NCBI GenBank assembly: GCA_037176725.1
Contig: JAZBRS010000039.1
Span: 22,232,001-22,296,000, forward strand
Length of the DNA: 64,000 nucleotides
Direction of reading: 5' to 3'
DNA from: Posidonia oceanica
Taxonomy: Eukaryota; Streptophyta; Magnoliopsida; Alismatales; Posidoniaceae
Numbering within the stretch: position 1 is the stretch's first letter; every line of letters begins with the position of its first letter. Positions 1 through 12,561 of this stretch are shown in pieces. Under the pieces are notes generated by a model, which saw nothing but the letters and a program-made list of their open reading frames with translations, was not told where the DNA came from and did no database searches. Position numbers and translations under genes: made by a program.

Positions 1-431
1 GGAGCGATAAAACATGATGGCACGCAAAACAAGGCGAAGAAATCAAAAGGCACGCAAAACGGTGCAAGATAGAGAAGTGGCGCGCAAAACGGAGCGATAA
101 AACATGAAAACACGCGAAACGAGACGAAAAAACTAAAGGGCACGCAAAACGGTGCAAGACAAAGAAGCGGCGCGCAAAACGGAGCGATAAAACATGATGG
201 CACGCAAAACGAGGCGAAGAAACTAAAAGGCATGCAAAACGGTGCGAGGCAGAGAAGCGGTGCGCAAAACGGAGCGGTAAAACATGAAAACACGCGAAAC
301 GAGGCGAAAAAACTAAGAGGCACGCAAAACGGTGCAAGATAGAGAAGCGGTGCGCAAAACGGAGCGATAAAACGCGATGGTACGGAAAACGAGGCGAAGA
401 AACTAAAAGGCACGCAAAACGGTGCAAATGG
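1..431. repeat. 30-bp minisatellite inside LTR A
   Basis: Imperfect monomers of about 30 bp are built around 'cacgcaaaac' followed by 'ggtgcaaga' or 'ggagcgataaaa', arranged as a higher-order mix of ggtgc, ggagc and gaggc variants. The same monomer family occurs in LTR B (5391-5660) and LTR F (56600-57450). A related 40-bp unit occurs in LTR E. Confidence 0.9.
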
Positions 432-3400
432 CGTGCAAAATAAATGCAGTGCAGAAGTTCAGGAAGATATACCTAGAGATCCGGGAGTCTGATCGGAGAT
501 CTGTTTGGTCCATGCTGAAGACCGCTTCGCTGCGGTCGCCTGGGCAGCTTACTTGGGGAGATCCGACGGTCGGATTGAAAGATATCGCGGCTCCGGAGCA
601 GAAGGGCCAGAACAGGAGAGAAGAATGGATCTAAGTGTTCAGGAGGTCCTAGGGGTGTGCTGGAGGTCCTCCCAAGTGAAGGGGAGTTAGAAGTGCTTGA
701 TGTATGCAAAGGGGAGCTTAAATGCAAGATTAAAATGGATGCGGAATGCATGCAAAGCCAGAAAAGACAAGGAAAAGCCATTTGGAAAGAACAGGGGTTT
801 AAAAGCATTTTTGAAAAAGAAAGGGGCTAAAATGCAAATTTTCCAGAAAACAGGGGTTCTAGGGAGTCCGGGAATGCAAATGGAGGGTTTACATGCAATT
901 TTTGCAAACATGGGAGTTAAAATGCAACTTAGGGGTAAAACAGTCTTTTCACATCATTTTTAAAAGATGCAAGGCTCTATGTGTGATTTTCAAATCATGC
1001 AGGGTCTGAAAATGCAATTTTATATGCAAAATATACTCTGAAAAAAAGATTACAGGACTACAGTGTGATTTTTAAAAAGATCAGGGTCAAAAATGCAATG
1101 TGATAAGCAAATATGCATGCAAAATGATTACTGTGTATTTAAAAAGGGTCTGTATGCAAAAATGAAAAAATAGAGGGGCCACGGTGCAATGCATCAACCA
1201 AAAAATAAAGTCAGAACCTAAGTTGCTACAGTGCTTTGGACCTAAATGCAAAACAGAAACATGCAGGGACCTAGAATGCAATGCAGCATGGTAAAATGTA
1301 TGTAATTAACTAGACTGATTTAAAACAGGACCTAAGTGCAATAATGGAAAGCAGAAGGACTAAAGTACAAGATTTTAAAACTAAAACGCACAGTAAATAG
1401 ACCTGAATGCAGATACTGAGAAACAGGGATAAAAAGTGCAATTTAACATGATTTCAGATCATAAACATAGCAGATTTAATTAAATAAGGACCGGAATGCA
1501 AATAATTGGAAACTGAAACAGAAAATGCAATTTTCGGGCAAAATAGCTAAGTTAGAAGAAAATAAAGCTACAGTGATTTGCAGGCCGTCGGCCACTGTAG
1601 CAGCTGCTACCAGTGGCCGACAGAGGGGGCTAGAAGCTGCTGAAAGCGAGGCGGACCGTCGGGCGAGAGTCGCCCGGTCCTGGCGGAGCGCGGGGGACGT
1701 GCGGCGAGCGACGGCGTGGCCTGGAGCAGAGCTGAAGAGCCGCCGGAGATCTGAACTGAGTTGAAGACAGTCCGGCGAGAGGAAGCGACGTCAGAGGAAG
1801 CAGAGGCTGTGAGCGGAGTCCTGGCAGCCGTGCGAAGCTAGGACGACTGACGGGGAGCCGTTCTGCAGCTCGGCGCGACGGGACGAGCGTCGAGCTCGTC
1901 GGGGAAGAAAGGTCAGCGACGGCGCTGACCTCGCGACAACGGCCGCGAAACCCCCTTTTGAGGGGCGGAAAAGCAGGAGAAGAGGAAAAGGAGGCTAACG
2001 GGGGAAGAAATTACCTGTTTGGATGGCTGAGGCATCCTCCCGACCCAGGTGGGTTCCGCAGTTGCCGGCGGTGACCGTCCGAAGCGTGCGGGCGTCGTCA
2101 GTGGCTCGCGAGCGTTCGGGTCGACCCCACGCAACCCTCCGGAGCTTTCAGAATGCCTAGAGCGGAGGTTCGATGATCGGAGGAACAAGCTGCGGTTTTG
2201 GGTGCACAGCGAGTGGTCTGAGGTCGGGGGAGCCGGCGGCCGCCCTCTGGATCAAGCGGGGGATTCCGATGGCTTGCTGGAATGCTGGCGAAGGGATTTG
2301 GATAGCTAGCTGAGGGTTCTGGAGCATGTGGCACGAGTTTGAAGATGGAGTTGATTTCTGGGCAGTGCTCGGGACAGGTGTTTGTGGTGAAGTTTGCAGT
2401 GCGTGGTGAGGGAAAGGGCTGAAGGTCGGGGGCTTCTGGAAGGTGGTTGTCCGGCGAGTAACGGGACAGGGTTTGGGGAGGAGAAGCGGCCTGTGGTGCG
2501 GGGAATTCTTGGGAAGGAAGAGAGTTGGGTTCTGGTTGGATTTCGGGTGTCTCAGGGGAAATGTGGGTTGTTTTCGACGGGGGGAGGAAGGTTTGTCTTG
2601 CAGGAAGTCTGGGTGAGATTGGGCGGCCAATTTGGAGAGGATTCGAGAGTATTTGGGGCTCTGGTTCGCTGTGGAAAGAAGGGGCCAAGGTTGGATGTTC
2701 TCTGGTGGTTTTCAGAGGAGGAAACACTCACTCTCTCGCTGGGAATTCGCTGGAATGCTCCTCTCTCTTCTCGGGATCCACTCGCGTCTTTCCCCTCTCC
2801 ATTCCCTCTCATTTTTAGGCCTGAATCCCCCTCCTCCCTGCCATTGATCTGACGACTCCTTTCCTCGCTTTTGCAGGCCTGCCGCATTGAATGCTCCGGC
2901 GTGGCGGTGGCAGGAGGCATGGACGGAGTTCGGCGCGTGCCTGGAGGTGGCAGGAGGGCAGCATGGCAGGCGGGCAGAGGCGCAGGCCAGCGGGTACTGT
3001 TGCTCTGCAACGCGCGAGGAGGTGAGGAAGACGGAGGCACTGTTGCTGTGGGCTGCGGGCTGAAGAAAGAAAAAAAGAAAAGAAAGGGGAAACGGGCCGG
3101 TGAGCCCAGTAAGGAAGAAAAAAGAAAAGATAAAAGGAAGAGAGAAAGAAAAATGGAAATAAAAATAGAAAAAATAGGATAAAAATAAGTAAAAATATTG
3201 GATGGCTTGAGTTGCAGGTTAGATGTTTGATTGGATTTTTTAATGACTGTTCTTAGGTTAATTAGTGTGTTTTAGGCTTGATTAGGGCTTTAGGGTTTTA
3301 TTTTGTTTTTGATTTGTTTTCCACTTGATTAGGGGTTGGTTAAATTCTTTTAAATTGTTCTTAAAATTGTGTTTTCTTGTTAAGTATTTTAGGATGTTAG

Positions 3401-4664
3401 TTAGGATTTTTAGGATTTATTTTCATATTATTTTGAGTGGGTTTTGGGGCTTTTAGTTCTAGTCTTTTATGTTTTCCCTTTTTAAGTCTTTTGACCTAGG
3501 TTTTTGATTTTTATTTGTTAATTCTTCTTGATGTTTTTTAGTTGGATTTTTCCTGATTTGATTAAGTACTTTAAGTCTTTTAACTGTGTTTTCTTTTTCC
3601 TTTCTTAATTAAGTTTTATGTTATTTTCCTTATGTTCATTAGGTTAAGTCTTTTGTTCTCTTTAATTACTTGTTTTAGTTATTTGATTTTTAATTCTTCT
3701 CTCTAGGGTTTGTTTTTTTTTAATTCTTTTAGTGGGGTTTTCATTCTTGGTAGGCTCTGGTTTTATTTCAGTTTTTTAGTTGATTTTACGGTATTTTGTT
3801 TTAGTTTGTTTTGCATTTTTTAGTTCGCATGCTTGATTTTCTTTTTAGCTTGATTTGGTTAAGTTTGGGTTTTTAATTATTTATTTAATGTTTTTAATTG
3901 CTTTTTCTTGGGATTCTGATTTGTTCCTTTTAGGTCTTGGGGTTTTACAGATTTTTAAGGATTTTTGAGGTTTTTTGCAAAGGAAAGAAGAAGAAAAGAA
4001 AAAGAAGAAGAAAAAAGGAAAAAAAAAGGGAATAAAAGGGAAAGAGGTAGGTTTGAGGGAAAAGATTTTTTAAAATTCAAGGAAGATGGTAAAAATAAAA
4101 TAAAAAAAGGAATAAGGTAGAGAAGGGATAGGAGTACAAAGGGGGCCCGCTGCCAAGCCAGAAGGAGGGTGAGAAGGGGATGAAAAGAGAGATGATAATC
4201 AGGAGAGAGAGAGGAGAGAGAAAACGATAATCCCGGAGAGAGAAAACGATAATTCCAGCGAGAAGGGGTCTTAAAGGTCTCCGAAAGGGGTGAAATTTGG
4301 CGGGTGCGGGGTCTAAGGTTTCTAGTTCTGGTCCTGGAGTTTTGGTTCAGTTTTGAGGAAGTTTTGGAGGGGTTTTGAGGTGTAGAAAAAGGGTAGTTTT
4401 GCCTAAGTTTCCTAGGGTTTTTGGGAGGGGTCTGGTTTGAGATTTTGCAGGCTTTTTGGTGGGTTTGCTAAGTCATCAGGGGCGAGTATTCCTGTGGATT
4501 TTGGTTGGTTTTCGGGTTCGGGAAAGGGGGGTAATCCTAGGTCAAGTTTAGACTTGTTTTGAGGAGTAAGATGAAAAGGATTGTGTAGGTTTGGGTCTAG
4601 GTTCGGGTCCAGCAGCCACCGGAAGGCTCCAAACGATCCAGCCTGTCAAAATGGGGTGTCAACA
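1..4664 (-). mobile_element. Tat/Ogre-type LTR A, cut by the window start
   Basis: This is the upstream (U3-containing) part of a giant Ty3/gypsy LTR. Read on the minus strand it begins at 4664 with TGTTGACACCCCATTTTGAC, the same start as the LTRs ending at 10449 and 60955. Its internal order matches LTR B: a 30-bp minisatellite (1-431), a conserved block near 465-560, an 'aatgcaa'-rich tract (690-1540), a GC-rich core (about 1570-3060), a purine tail, a T-rich tract (3180-3960), a purine tract with GA repeats (about 3975-4260) and a conserved 400-bp end. The U5 end lies before the window. No coding potential is convincing: ORFs of up to 209 codons in the GC-rich core (2098-2727, 2552-3040) overlap on both strands and have no recognisable domain. 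Confidence 0.85.
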
Positions 4665-4685
4665 CATCCCCAGCGGAGTCACCAC
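4665..4685 (-). other. Primer-binding-site remnant between two LTRs
   Basis: The minus strand reads TGGTGACTCCGCTGGGGAT immediately after the U5 end (...ACTACA) of LTR B and immediately before the TGTTGACA start of LTR A. A near-identical sequence sits next to LTR D at 51282-51301, where a PBS is expected. The TGG start fits pairing with a tRNA 3' CCA; I did not assign the tRNA. No other internal sequence is left between the two LTRs. Confidence 0.75.
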
Positions 4686-5058
4686 TGTAGTAATCCTGGT
4701 GTTCAGATCGTCCATGCACACTGTCAAAAGCTCGCGTGCATCGATCGGAATCAGGCTCACTATAAGTGGTTATGTCTGAGGAGGAGGGCTCAACTTGAAA
4801 ACACTTAAAACAGAGGAGAAAAGATAAGAAAAGAAGAAGATAAGGCAATTCAGAGTCGCCACTGTGTCTATTATCGGAAGACAAGGAAAACTGGGGGAAA
4901 TGCGTGAGTTAACATGCAAAACCAAGCAAAAGATGCAATGCAAAGCAATGCAAAGGAAAACAAATGCAAATGAATGCAAATGATATGACTCATGCCTAGG
5001 ATAAGGGCAATATAGTCATTGCGGGCCAAAAGACTGGGCAAGGACTCCTGTTATGTGC

Positions 5059-5082
5059 GGGGAAGGTGTTAGGCACCCCCGA
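5059..5082 (-). other. Conserved LTR block GGGGAAGGTGTTAGGCACCC
   Basis: This block is nearly identical in LTRs B, C, D, E and F although their surroundings differ. I recall the motif from Tat/Ogre LTRs of other plants, but that is memory, not a search. Confidence 0.75.
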
Positions 5083-5390
5083 CACGGTCGAGAATCGGTC
5101 TTTCTAGACATACGCTCGCATACATAGGGAAATGCTGGTTTGAATGCCTAAATGCCAATGAATGCCTGAATGAATGCTCATAGGTGTGCTCTAAGTGATG
5201 GGATGCAATGCAAGGAAGTAAACGTGCAGTCTAAGCGCTCAGCAACGCTGTCTGTGTTCCGAACTGGTCGAAACCTGGCTCGTGAGAACTCCAGGCAATA
5301 AGCATCACTGCCCTATATGCAAATGCAGACGGAAAAGCAAAACAGCGATAAAACTAAGCAATGCAGGCAACATGCAAGAGAAAACGTCAT

Positions 5391-5660
5391 AGGACACGCA
5401 AAACGATGTGAGAAACAGAAGCGGCACGTGAAACGGTGCAAGAAAACAAAGCGGCATGCGAAACGGTGCGAGAAAACAAAGCAGCACGTGAAACGGTGCA
5501 AGAAAGCAAAGTGGCACGCGAAATAGTGTGAGAAAGCAAAGCGGGCACGCAAAACGGTACCAAAGACAGAGCGGGTACGCAAAACGGTGCCAAAAGTAAA
5601 GTAGGCACGCAAAACGGTGCCAAAAGCAAAGCGAGCATGCAAAACGGTGCCAAGGCAGGC
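5391..5660. repeat. 30-bp minisatellite inside LTR B
   Basis: About nine monomers of the type 'gcggcacgcgaaacggtgc' plus 'aagaaaacaaa' are present, shifting towards 'gcgggcacgcaaaacggtgc caaaag' on the right. Because the unit is close to a multiple of three, it leaves long spurious ORFs on both strands. Confidence 0.9.
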
Positions 5661-8600
5661 GAAATAAAACATCGATAAAGCCATGCAGATGTAGATGCAA
5701 AGAGAAAGGACTGGAGAAGCAAAAGGGGAGGCAAACAGTACGTATGTGAGAACAGACATTGTTTAAGGACTGCGCAATGTAGGTGGGAAGATCTACAAAG
5801 GGGAAGAGAAGCAAATGGAGGGATTACCACTGTTTTGTGACTGTTTCCCACCAAAGTGTCCCATGATATGTCTTGCACACTACCAAAAGCTCGCGATGCG
5901 ATCGGATCATGGAAAAGGGGGAAGAAAGTTGCAATTAGTGGTGAATCCAGGGGAAACGCAACACAAAGCACTGGTAGTACGTGAAAAGAGGAGACAGTGT
6001 TGATAGATGAGAATAGGAGGTCCTAATCTGCATGCTCAAGAAATCAGAAAGCAAAACAATGCTTGCAATGCAAATGGTGTGCAAATGAATGCTGTGTAGG
6101 GGTTCAAGAGGACTTACCTTGGAAATCTGAATCTTGATCTGAGAACTGCTTGGTCCATGCTGAAGAGTGCTCCGTCGGGGTCGTCCAGGTAGCTTGGTTG
6201 AGAAGATCCAACGGCCAGATCTGAAGATATCCTAGCTTCAAGGCAGAGGGGCTAGAACAGGGGAGAAAGATGGATCTAGGTGTACAGGAGGTCCTAGGGG
6301 TGTGCAAAACAGGTCCTCTCATGTAAATGGGAGCTAGGAATGCTTAAGTGTGTGCAAGAATGGCAAATGCAAAGACGCATGAGCGCAATGCATGTAGAAA
6401 TGCAAGAAAAGACCTAAGGATGATTTTTCAGAAAACTTGGGAACTTATGTGCAATTTTTGAAAAAGTGGGGGTCTAAATGCAAAGATTTTGAAAAGTTAA
6501 GGGACTTTTATGCAAGGTTTTTGAAAACTGGAGGGTCTGAGTGCAATTTTGCAAAATACAGGGTTCAAAATGCAATTTTATACGGTAAACATGCATTAGG
6601 ATAAGTTTTGAAATTATATGGGGGATTAACATGCAATTTTGAAACATGCAGGGGTTGAAATGCAAATTTGTAAGCAAAATAGTGGTCTTAAATGGTGTGA
6701 GAATGCAAACAGAGGACCTATATGTAATTTTTAAATATGCAGGGTCTAAAATGCAATTTTATAAGCAAAAATATGCATTTAAATGAGTTTTTTAAGCATG
6801 TAGAGGACCTATATGCAAATTTAAAACATGCAGGGTCTAAAATGCAATTTTATAAGCAAAATATGCATTTAAACATATGCTGTGCATTAATGAAGGACCT
6901 ATATGCGAAAATCAGAAAGTATGGGGGATATAATGCAATGCAGTAAGAAAAATTGAAAAATAAATGCATAAGTTAACAGAACAGAGGACTAAAGTGCAAA
7001 TGAGGAAAACAACAGGGTTTAAAAATGCAATTTACTAAGGTAAAATTAAAGCATTAAATCAGATTATTGATTGAAGGACTAACATGCAATAATGAAAAAT
7101 CAGAGGGCCTGAACTAAAATGAACTTAAGTAAAAAACACAGCAGAAGGACCAACATGCAATTAGACAGATTTTTAAGTTTTTCATGCAATTTCATATGAT
7201 TTAAATTCAGAAGTAAATGAATCTTAAACAGAGGCAGGACCAGAATGCAATAAAATAAAAATAGGAACAGGAAATGCAATTTAGTGGCAAATTAGCTAAC
7301 TAAAGGAAAATAAATGAACAGTAGAAAAACTAGCGGCCATGGCACTATAGCAGAAGCTACCAGTGGCCATGACCGGCGGGGGGGGCTGCTGGGGACGTGC
7401 TGAAGGGTCAGCGGCGTTTGCCGGAGGCTGATGGAGATCTGGGAGGCGTCGGCGAGGCTTGGTGCTGCCTGGAGCAGGCCGGAGAGCTAGACGGAGCTCT
7501 GTAGACCTACTCGAGGCAGGGAAGACGATCGGAGCGTCGTCGATGCGATCTGAAGGTAGGGATGTGTTCTTGAAGTCAGCGCGGAGCTCGAACGATGGTT
7601 GGAAGCTGGTTCTACTCTCGGAGAAGCGATTCCAGTCGCGGAGCTCGCCGGAGAAGACGAGTTGACGACGGCGACGACCAAGTGGAAGAAGGGCTGGAAT
7701 CCTATTCTAACAAGCTAGGAAGCACGCAGAGGAGAAAATTAAACTAATGGGAGAGTGCAGTACCTGATTCCGCGGCTGAGGAGTCCCCCCGACGTCAGCT
7801 GCTTCAGTGCTTGCCGGCGGAGGTCGTCCGGAGATTGCAGGTGCTGTCGACAGCTCAGGAGTGCTGGGATCCACTCAGTCATGTGCTCCGATGCTTTCTG
7901 GACGTCCGGAGCGAAGCTTCGTGGCTCGGAGGAAGATTCAGCTTCAGTGGGTGCTGCAGGAGTCGCCTGAGGTGGGGGGAGGTGTTAGCTGCTCTCCGGA
8001 TCGATTGGAGGGTATCAGCGAGCTTCTACGGGGTTCGTGAGTGTGTGTGGATGCTTAGGAGGGCTGGAGAAGAGGATTGGTCGTGGATTGATTTTTTGGT
8101 GGACAATGTGCTAAGTGTTTGTTGTGAGGGATTTGGTCTGCGAGGGAGGAGATGGCTAAGGCTCTGGGGGGTTTAGAAGGTAGTGTTCTGGTGGTTTGCT
8201 GGGAGAAGTTTGGGGGGATTTGTGGGTCTATGGTGCTTGGAATTTTGAGAGGAGGGGGTGTTGGGTTCTGTTGTGTTTTCAGGCTGATGGAGGGTGAATT
8301 CAGAGATGGTTTGGTCATGGAATGGAGGGGCTGAAGTGCTGGATGTTTGGGTGGATTTGGGGGATGAATTGGGAGAAGTTTGAGGGCTGTTGGATGCTCT
8401 GGTGTGGATGAAAGGGAAGAAGAAGAAGAGGGCTTGATTTTAGTGGGAAGAAGAGGGAGTTCTGGGTGGCTTCTGGGCTCTCGGTGCTCTCTCTCTCTCA
8501 GACGACCAAAGGCGAAAGAAGGAGGAGATTGCTGGGGGTTTTAAGCAGTTGGGGAGGAGTGAAGCGCGGGCTGAGGATTTGAATCCAACGGCGCGGACCG

Positions 8601-10449
8601 AGCTACTGCAACGAGGACGATCGGAGGCGATGGGCATTAATTGCCCCCCGGAAGACCTGCTGAGACGCGAGAGAGGAAGGGCTGAGCTGGAAGTGAGGTG
8701 ATCGGGAGGGAGAAGAGAAATTGAATTCAAAGAGGAGGAGAAAGAGCTGGCAGGAGAAATCTGAGGAAGAAGAAGAAGAAGAATGAGGGAAGAGGAGGAA
8801 GAAGGTGGACTGCGGGCCGGGCTTCGCTTGAAAGAAAAAAAGAGAAAAAAAAGAAAGGAAGAAGGAAGGAGGGGAACGGGCCAGACTGGGCCCAGGAAAA
8901 AAGAAAGAAAAAATAGAAAGAAAGGAAGAAAGGGAAAAGAAGAGGGGAAAGAAGAAGGAAATAAAAAAGATAAAAATGAACTAAAAATTGAAAAGGTTTT
9001 TAGAATAGTTGTGCTTAAAGTTAGGACTTTGATTAAGTTTTTTAATGGTTGTTTTTAATTGGTTAATTAGGTTTAAAGAGTTTTAGTTTTGATTAGGGTT
9101 TTTAGGGTCTTCTTTGTTTTTGATTTGTTTTTGATTTTGTTTAAATGTTTGTTAAGTCTTTTAAGTTGTTTTTTAATTATGTTTTCCTTGTTTAAATACT
9201 TGGGATGTTAATTAGGATTTTTTTTAAAGTTTGTTTTTAAATTAATTAGGGTGAGTTTTAGATTTTTGATTTTAGCCTTTTTTCTTAAGTCTTCTTTGAT
9301 TTGTTTTTTATTTTTGTTTGTTAAGTTCTTTTAATATTTTTTAGTTAAGTTTTCTTGTTAAGTTTTTTATTGATTGTTTGTTTTTATTATTTTTTTAATT
9401 AAGTTTTCAAATTGTTTCTTTTTAGGATTGTTAAGTTTCTCTTTTTCTTAAGTAGTTGTCTTAATGTTTTCTTAGTTGTTTTCTTTCTTCTTAGGATTTG
9501 TTTTTTGATTATTTTTAATAGGATTTTTACTTTGGCTTGTTTTGGTTACATTTTGGTTTTTTCCTTGATTTTACAATATTTTATTTTTGTTTTTTTTGCA
9601 TTTTTAAGTTTCATTCTTAGTTTTCCATTTTAGCTAGATTTAGTTAGGTTTTGGTTTTTAATTGTTTGTTTAATGTCTTAAATTATTTCTTTTAGGGTTT
9701 TGGTTTGTTTTCCTTTTGTTTTAGAGTTTTTAAAGGTTTTTAAGGATTTTTTAGGGATTTAGTAAGAGAAAGGAAAAGAAAAGGAAAGGAGGAAGGAAAA
9801 GGAGAAATGGAGGAGTAAAGAAGAAACGGAAGAGTTGAATGAAAATAATTTTTTGAAAGTCAAAGAAAATGCTAAAAATAAGATAAAAATAGAAATAAGA
9901 TTCAGAAGAGATAGATGCACAAGGAGGGCCCACAGCCAGGTGAGAAGAAGGGAGAGAAGGGGGAAAAGAAGGAGGATAATCAGGAGAGAGAGAGAGGAGA
10001 GAGAAAAGAATAATCCAGGAGAGAGAAATGGATAACTTGGGTAAATGAAGGGGTTAGGGGTTTTGAAAAGAAGTGAAATTTGGGGAGTGTGTGGCCTAGG
10101 ATCTCTAGTGTTGGACCTAGCATCTGAGTTTAGTTTTGGGAAAGTTTTGGAAGGGTGTTGAGGTGTAGAAAAAGGGTAGTTTTACCTAGGTTTTCTAGGG
10201 TTTTTGGGAGTGGTTCTGGTTTGAAATTTTTGAGGGTTTTTGGGTAGGTTTGCTAAGTTGGAGATGGTGAGTTTTCCTATGGTTTTTGGGTAGTTTTTGG
10301 GCTTGGGAAAGGGGTGTAATTCTAGGTTAAGTTTGGGCTAGTTTTTGAGAGAGGGATGAAAAGGATTGTGTAGGTTTGGACTTAGATTTGAATCCAAAAG
10401 CTACCAGGAGATTCCAATTGATCAAGCCTGTCAAAATGGGGTGTCAACA

Positions 10450-12473
10450 GTGACGAAATGCTGACATCTACCATCCTCAAAAAGCTTCTTAAGTCCTCTG
10501 CTAAATACCTCCTGATCTAGAATGAACAAGGAAGGAGACAAGGGATCCCCCTACTTAAGACCCCTAGTGGACTTAAAGAATCTACTCTGCTGCTCGTTAA
10601 TGAGAAGAGTAAACCAGTTGTTATGAAAAGTCTATTTAATAATCTCAATGAAGCAGCTAGAAAAACCGAATCTTCACAAAACAGCAAAAAGGAAAGACCA
10701 CTCCATTATATCATAAGCCTTCAACATGTCTAATTTAAGAATAATATTACCCCCTCTGCATTTCTTATCCAAATCTGTGATAACCTCCTGAGCGAGCTAA
10801 ATATGATAAAAAATGTCCCTGTCTTTGACAAATCCAGCTTGCTTGTGACTAATCATCTTGGGAAGAAAAGGAACCAATCTGTTATTAATAATCTTAGAGA
10901 TAATTTTGGAAATCACATTTCCAACACTAATCGGTCTGAACTGAGCAAAACTAGCAAGATGATCACATTTAGGAATCAAGCATATAAGAGATGCAGAGAT
11001 ACTCCTATGCATTTTACCTCCCACAAAGAAATACTTAATCAACTGAAGCATATCATCCTTGATGATGTCCCAAGCGTCCATAAAGAAGTTAATAGAAAAT
11101 CCATCAGGCCCTGCAGCAGCATGAGATGGCATAGATTGCAAAGTTTTCCATACCTCATCAAGATCTGGGATGGCTGTAAGAACAATAGAATCCTCAGGAG
11201 TAATAATCTCAGGAATGACTTGAAGCACTTCCTCATCAACATCATTTCCTTCAGAAGAAAATAGCTTCTCAAAAAACAATATCCCTTCATCTTGAATGGC
11301 CTTATTGTCATGCATCCAGTGACCTGTATCATTTTTAATAGCATGAATAAAACCACGTTGCCTTTTACCTTTCACCCTGGAATGAAAAAAGCAAGTATTC
11401 TTGTCCCCCTCCTTAAGCCATTTACAGTGAGCCTTTTGCCTCCAAAACAACTCCTCTACCCTTAAGGTCTCATGAAGCGTATGATTAGCCTGAATCAGAC
11501 GTTGGAAGCCAACCTCAGAATAAGAACAATCCATGCTTTCCTGAGCAAGCTTAACCTCCACATCAGCCACCTTAACTTTAGAGAAAATATCCCCAAAGGA
11601 TGCCATGCTCCATTCACGCAAAACCACCTTAAGTCTCTTTAGTTTAAGGAACCATCTAAAGGAGAAATCCCCCCCATCCTCCACAGGTTGCACCCAAGAA
11701 TTACGAATGATAGATAAACAATTAGAGTCCTGTAACCAAACATCAAGGAATTTGAAAGGCTTAGCACCACACCCATCATTCTGATAAAAATCCACAAGTA
11801 AAGGTGCGTGATCAGAAGCAATACGAGGAAGATGATGAACCCTAGCATTAACATCACTACTGCAGGCAGACAGAAGACACCTGTCAAGCCAAGCAAGAAT
11901 GCGATCCTTCCCCCTTTGATTATTGCACCACGTGAACTTTGGACCCGCAAAGCCAACATCAGTATGAGAACAACCATCTATGCACTCACGAAACTCAGCC
12001 ATGCATAACGTGCGGGGAGGACGACCACCCTTCTTTTCTGAACACGAAATAATAGAGTTGAAATCCCCAGCCACCGACCAAGGAACATCAAGCCCCAACC
12101 CGTTAACTTCTCTCAAATAAACCCACAATAGACGCCTCTCTTGATAGCAACAACTATCATACACAAAGCTGACCAACAAATCAGAAGGAGAAACACCCGT
12201 CTTAATCAACATAGTAAGCCCCTGGCTACAAGAAGAAATCAAGGAGGCCTGGATGGAACTTTTACTGAAAAACCAAACTTTAGCACTACTATCACCATTA
12301 GCAACAAAATGATCAAAACCCAAAGAAGATATAATATCATTACCATGGTCCCTACAAATAAAAGGTTCCAGAACCGCAACTAAGGACGGGCCATGTAATT
12401 GAACCATATACCTCAACCATCTGACAGTAGGCCGATTCCCGAGACCTCTAGCATTCCATACAATAATCTTCAT
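10450..12473 (-). pseudogene. LINE ORF2: endonuclease and partial reverse transcriptase
   Basis: The protein nicks target DNA and copies the LINE RNA at the nick. I start it at 12473 because MKIIVWNARGLG is the usual first stretch of plant L1 ORF2; an upstream Met at 12584 only extends it. Endonuclease motifs seen are WNARGLG, GDFNS and ASDHAPL; the RT follows with AAGPDGFS and FRPISVGN. The frame is open to 10797 and then meets a TAG. Beyond it the homology goes on in the same frame (LAQEVI, KLDMLKAYD, GDPLSPSLF) with further stops: one in LxRFGF (TGA), one before TFHNNWF (TAG) and one at the conserved Gln of RQGDPLSP (TAG). The F/YxDD motif and the C-terminus are missing at the 10450 break. 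It is certainly inactive. Confidence 0.92.
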
Positions 12474-12561
12474 TAGATAAAATATAAAAAGGGTTCTGCT
12501 CAGCCCTAGATCTGGCTTTACTCCGTGTCCTTGGACATGGAGTCCTGTCCCTCCTAGCACT

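Larger units (their letters stand above)
4686..10449 (-). mobile_element. Tat/Ogre-type LTR B, complete, 5.76 kb
   Basis: This LTR is complete from the minus-strand start TGTTGACACC (10449) to its end GGATTACTACA (4686), giving TG...CA termini. It contains in + order the terminal U5 block, a conserved 24-bp block at 5059-5082, the minisatellite (5391-5660), the 'aatgcaa' tract (6360-7300), a GC-rich core (7330-8720), a purine stretch, a T-rich tract (9000-9760), a GA-rich tract (about 9770-10030) and the conserved U3 end. The right flank GTGAC is LINE sequence, so the element inserted into a LINE. Its length is typical of Ogre/Tat LTRs. ORFs in the GC-rich core are not supported as genes. Confidence 0.88.

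Noticed and set aside
2098..3040. ORFs of 157-209 codons in the GC-rich part of LTR A
   Set aside because: They overlap on both strands, have simple Pro/Ser composition and no counterpart ORF in LTR B or F.
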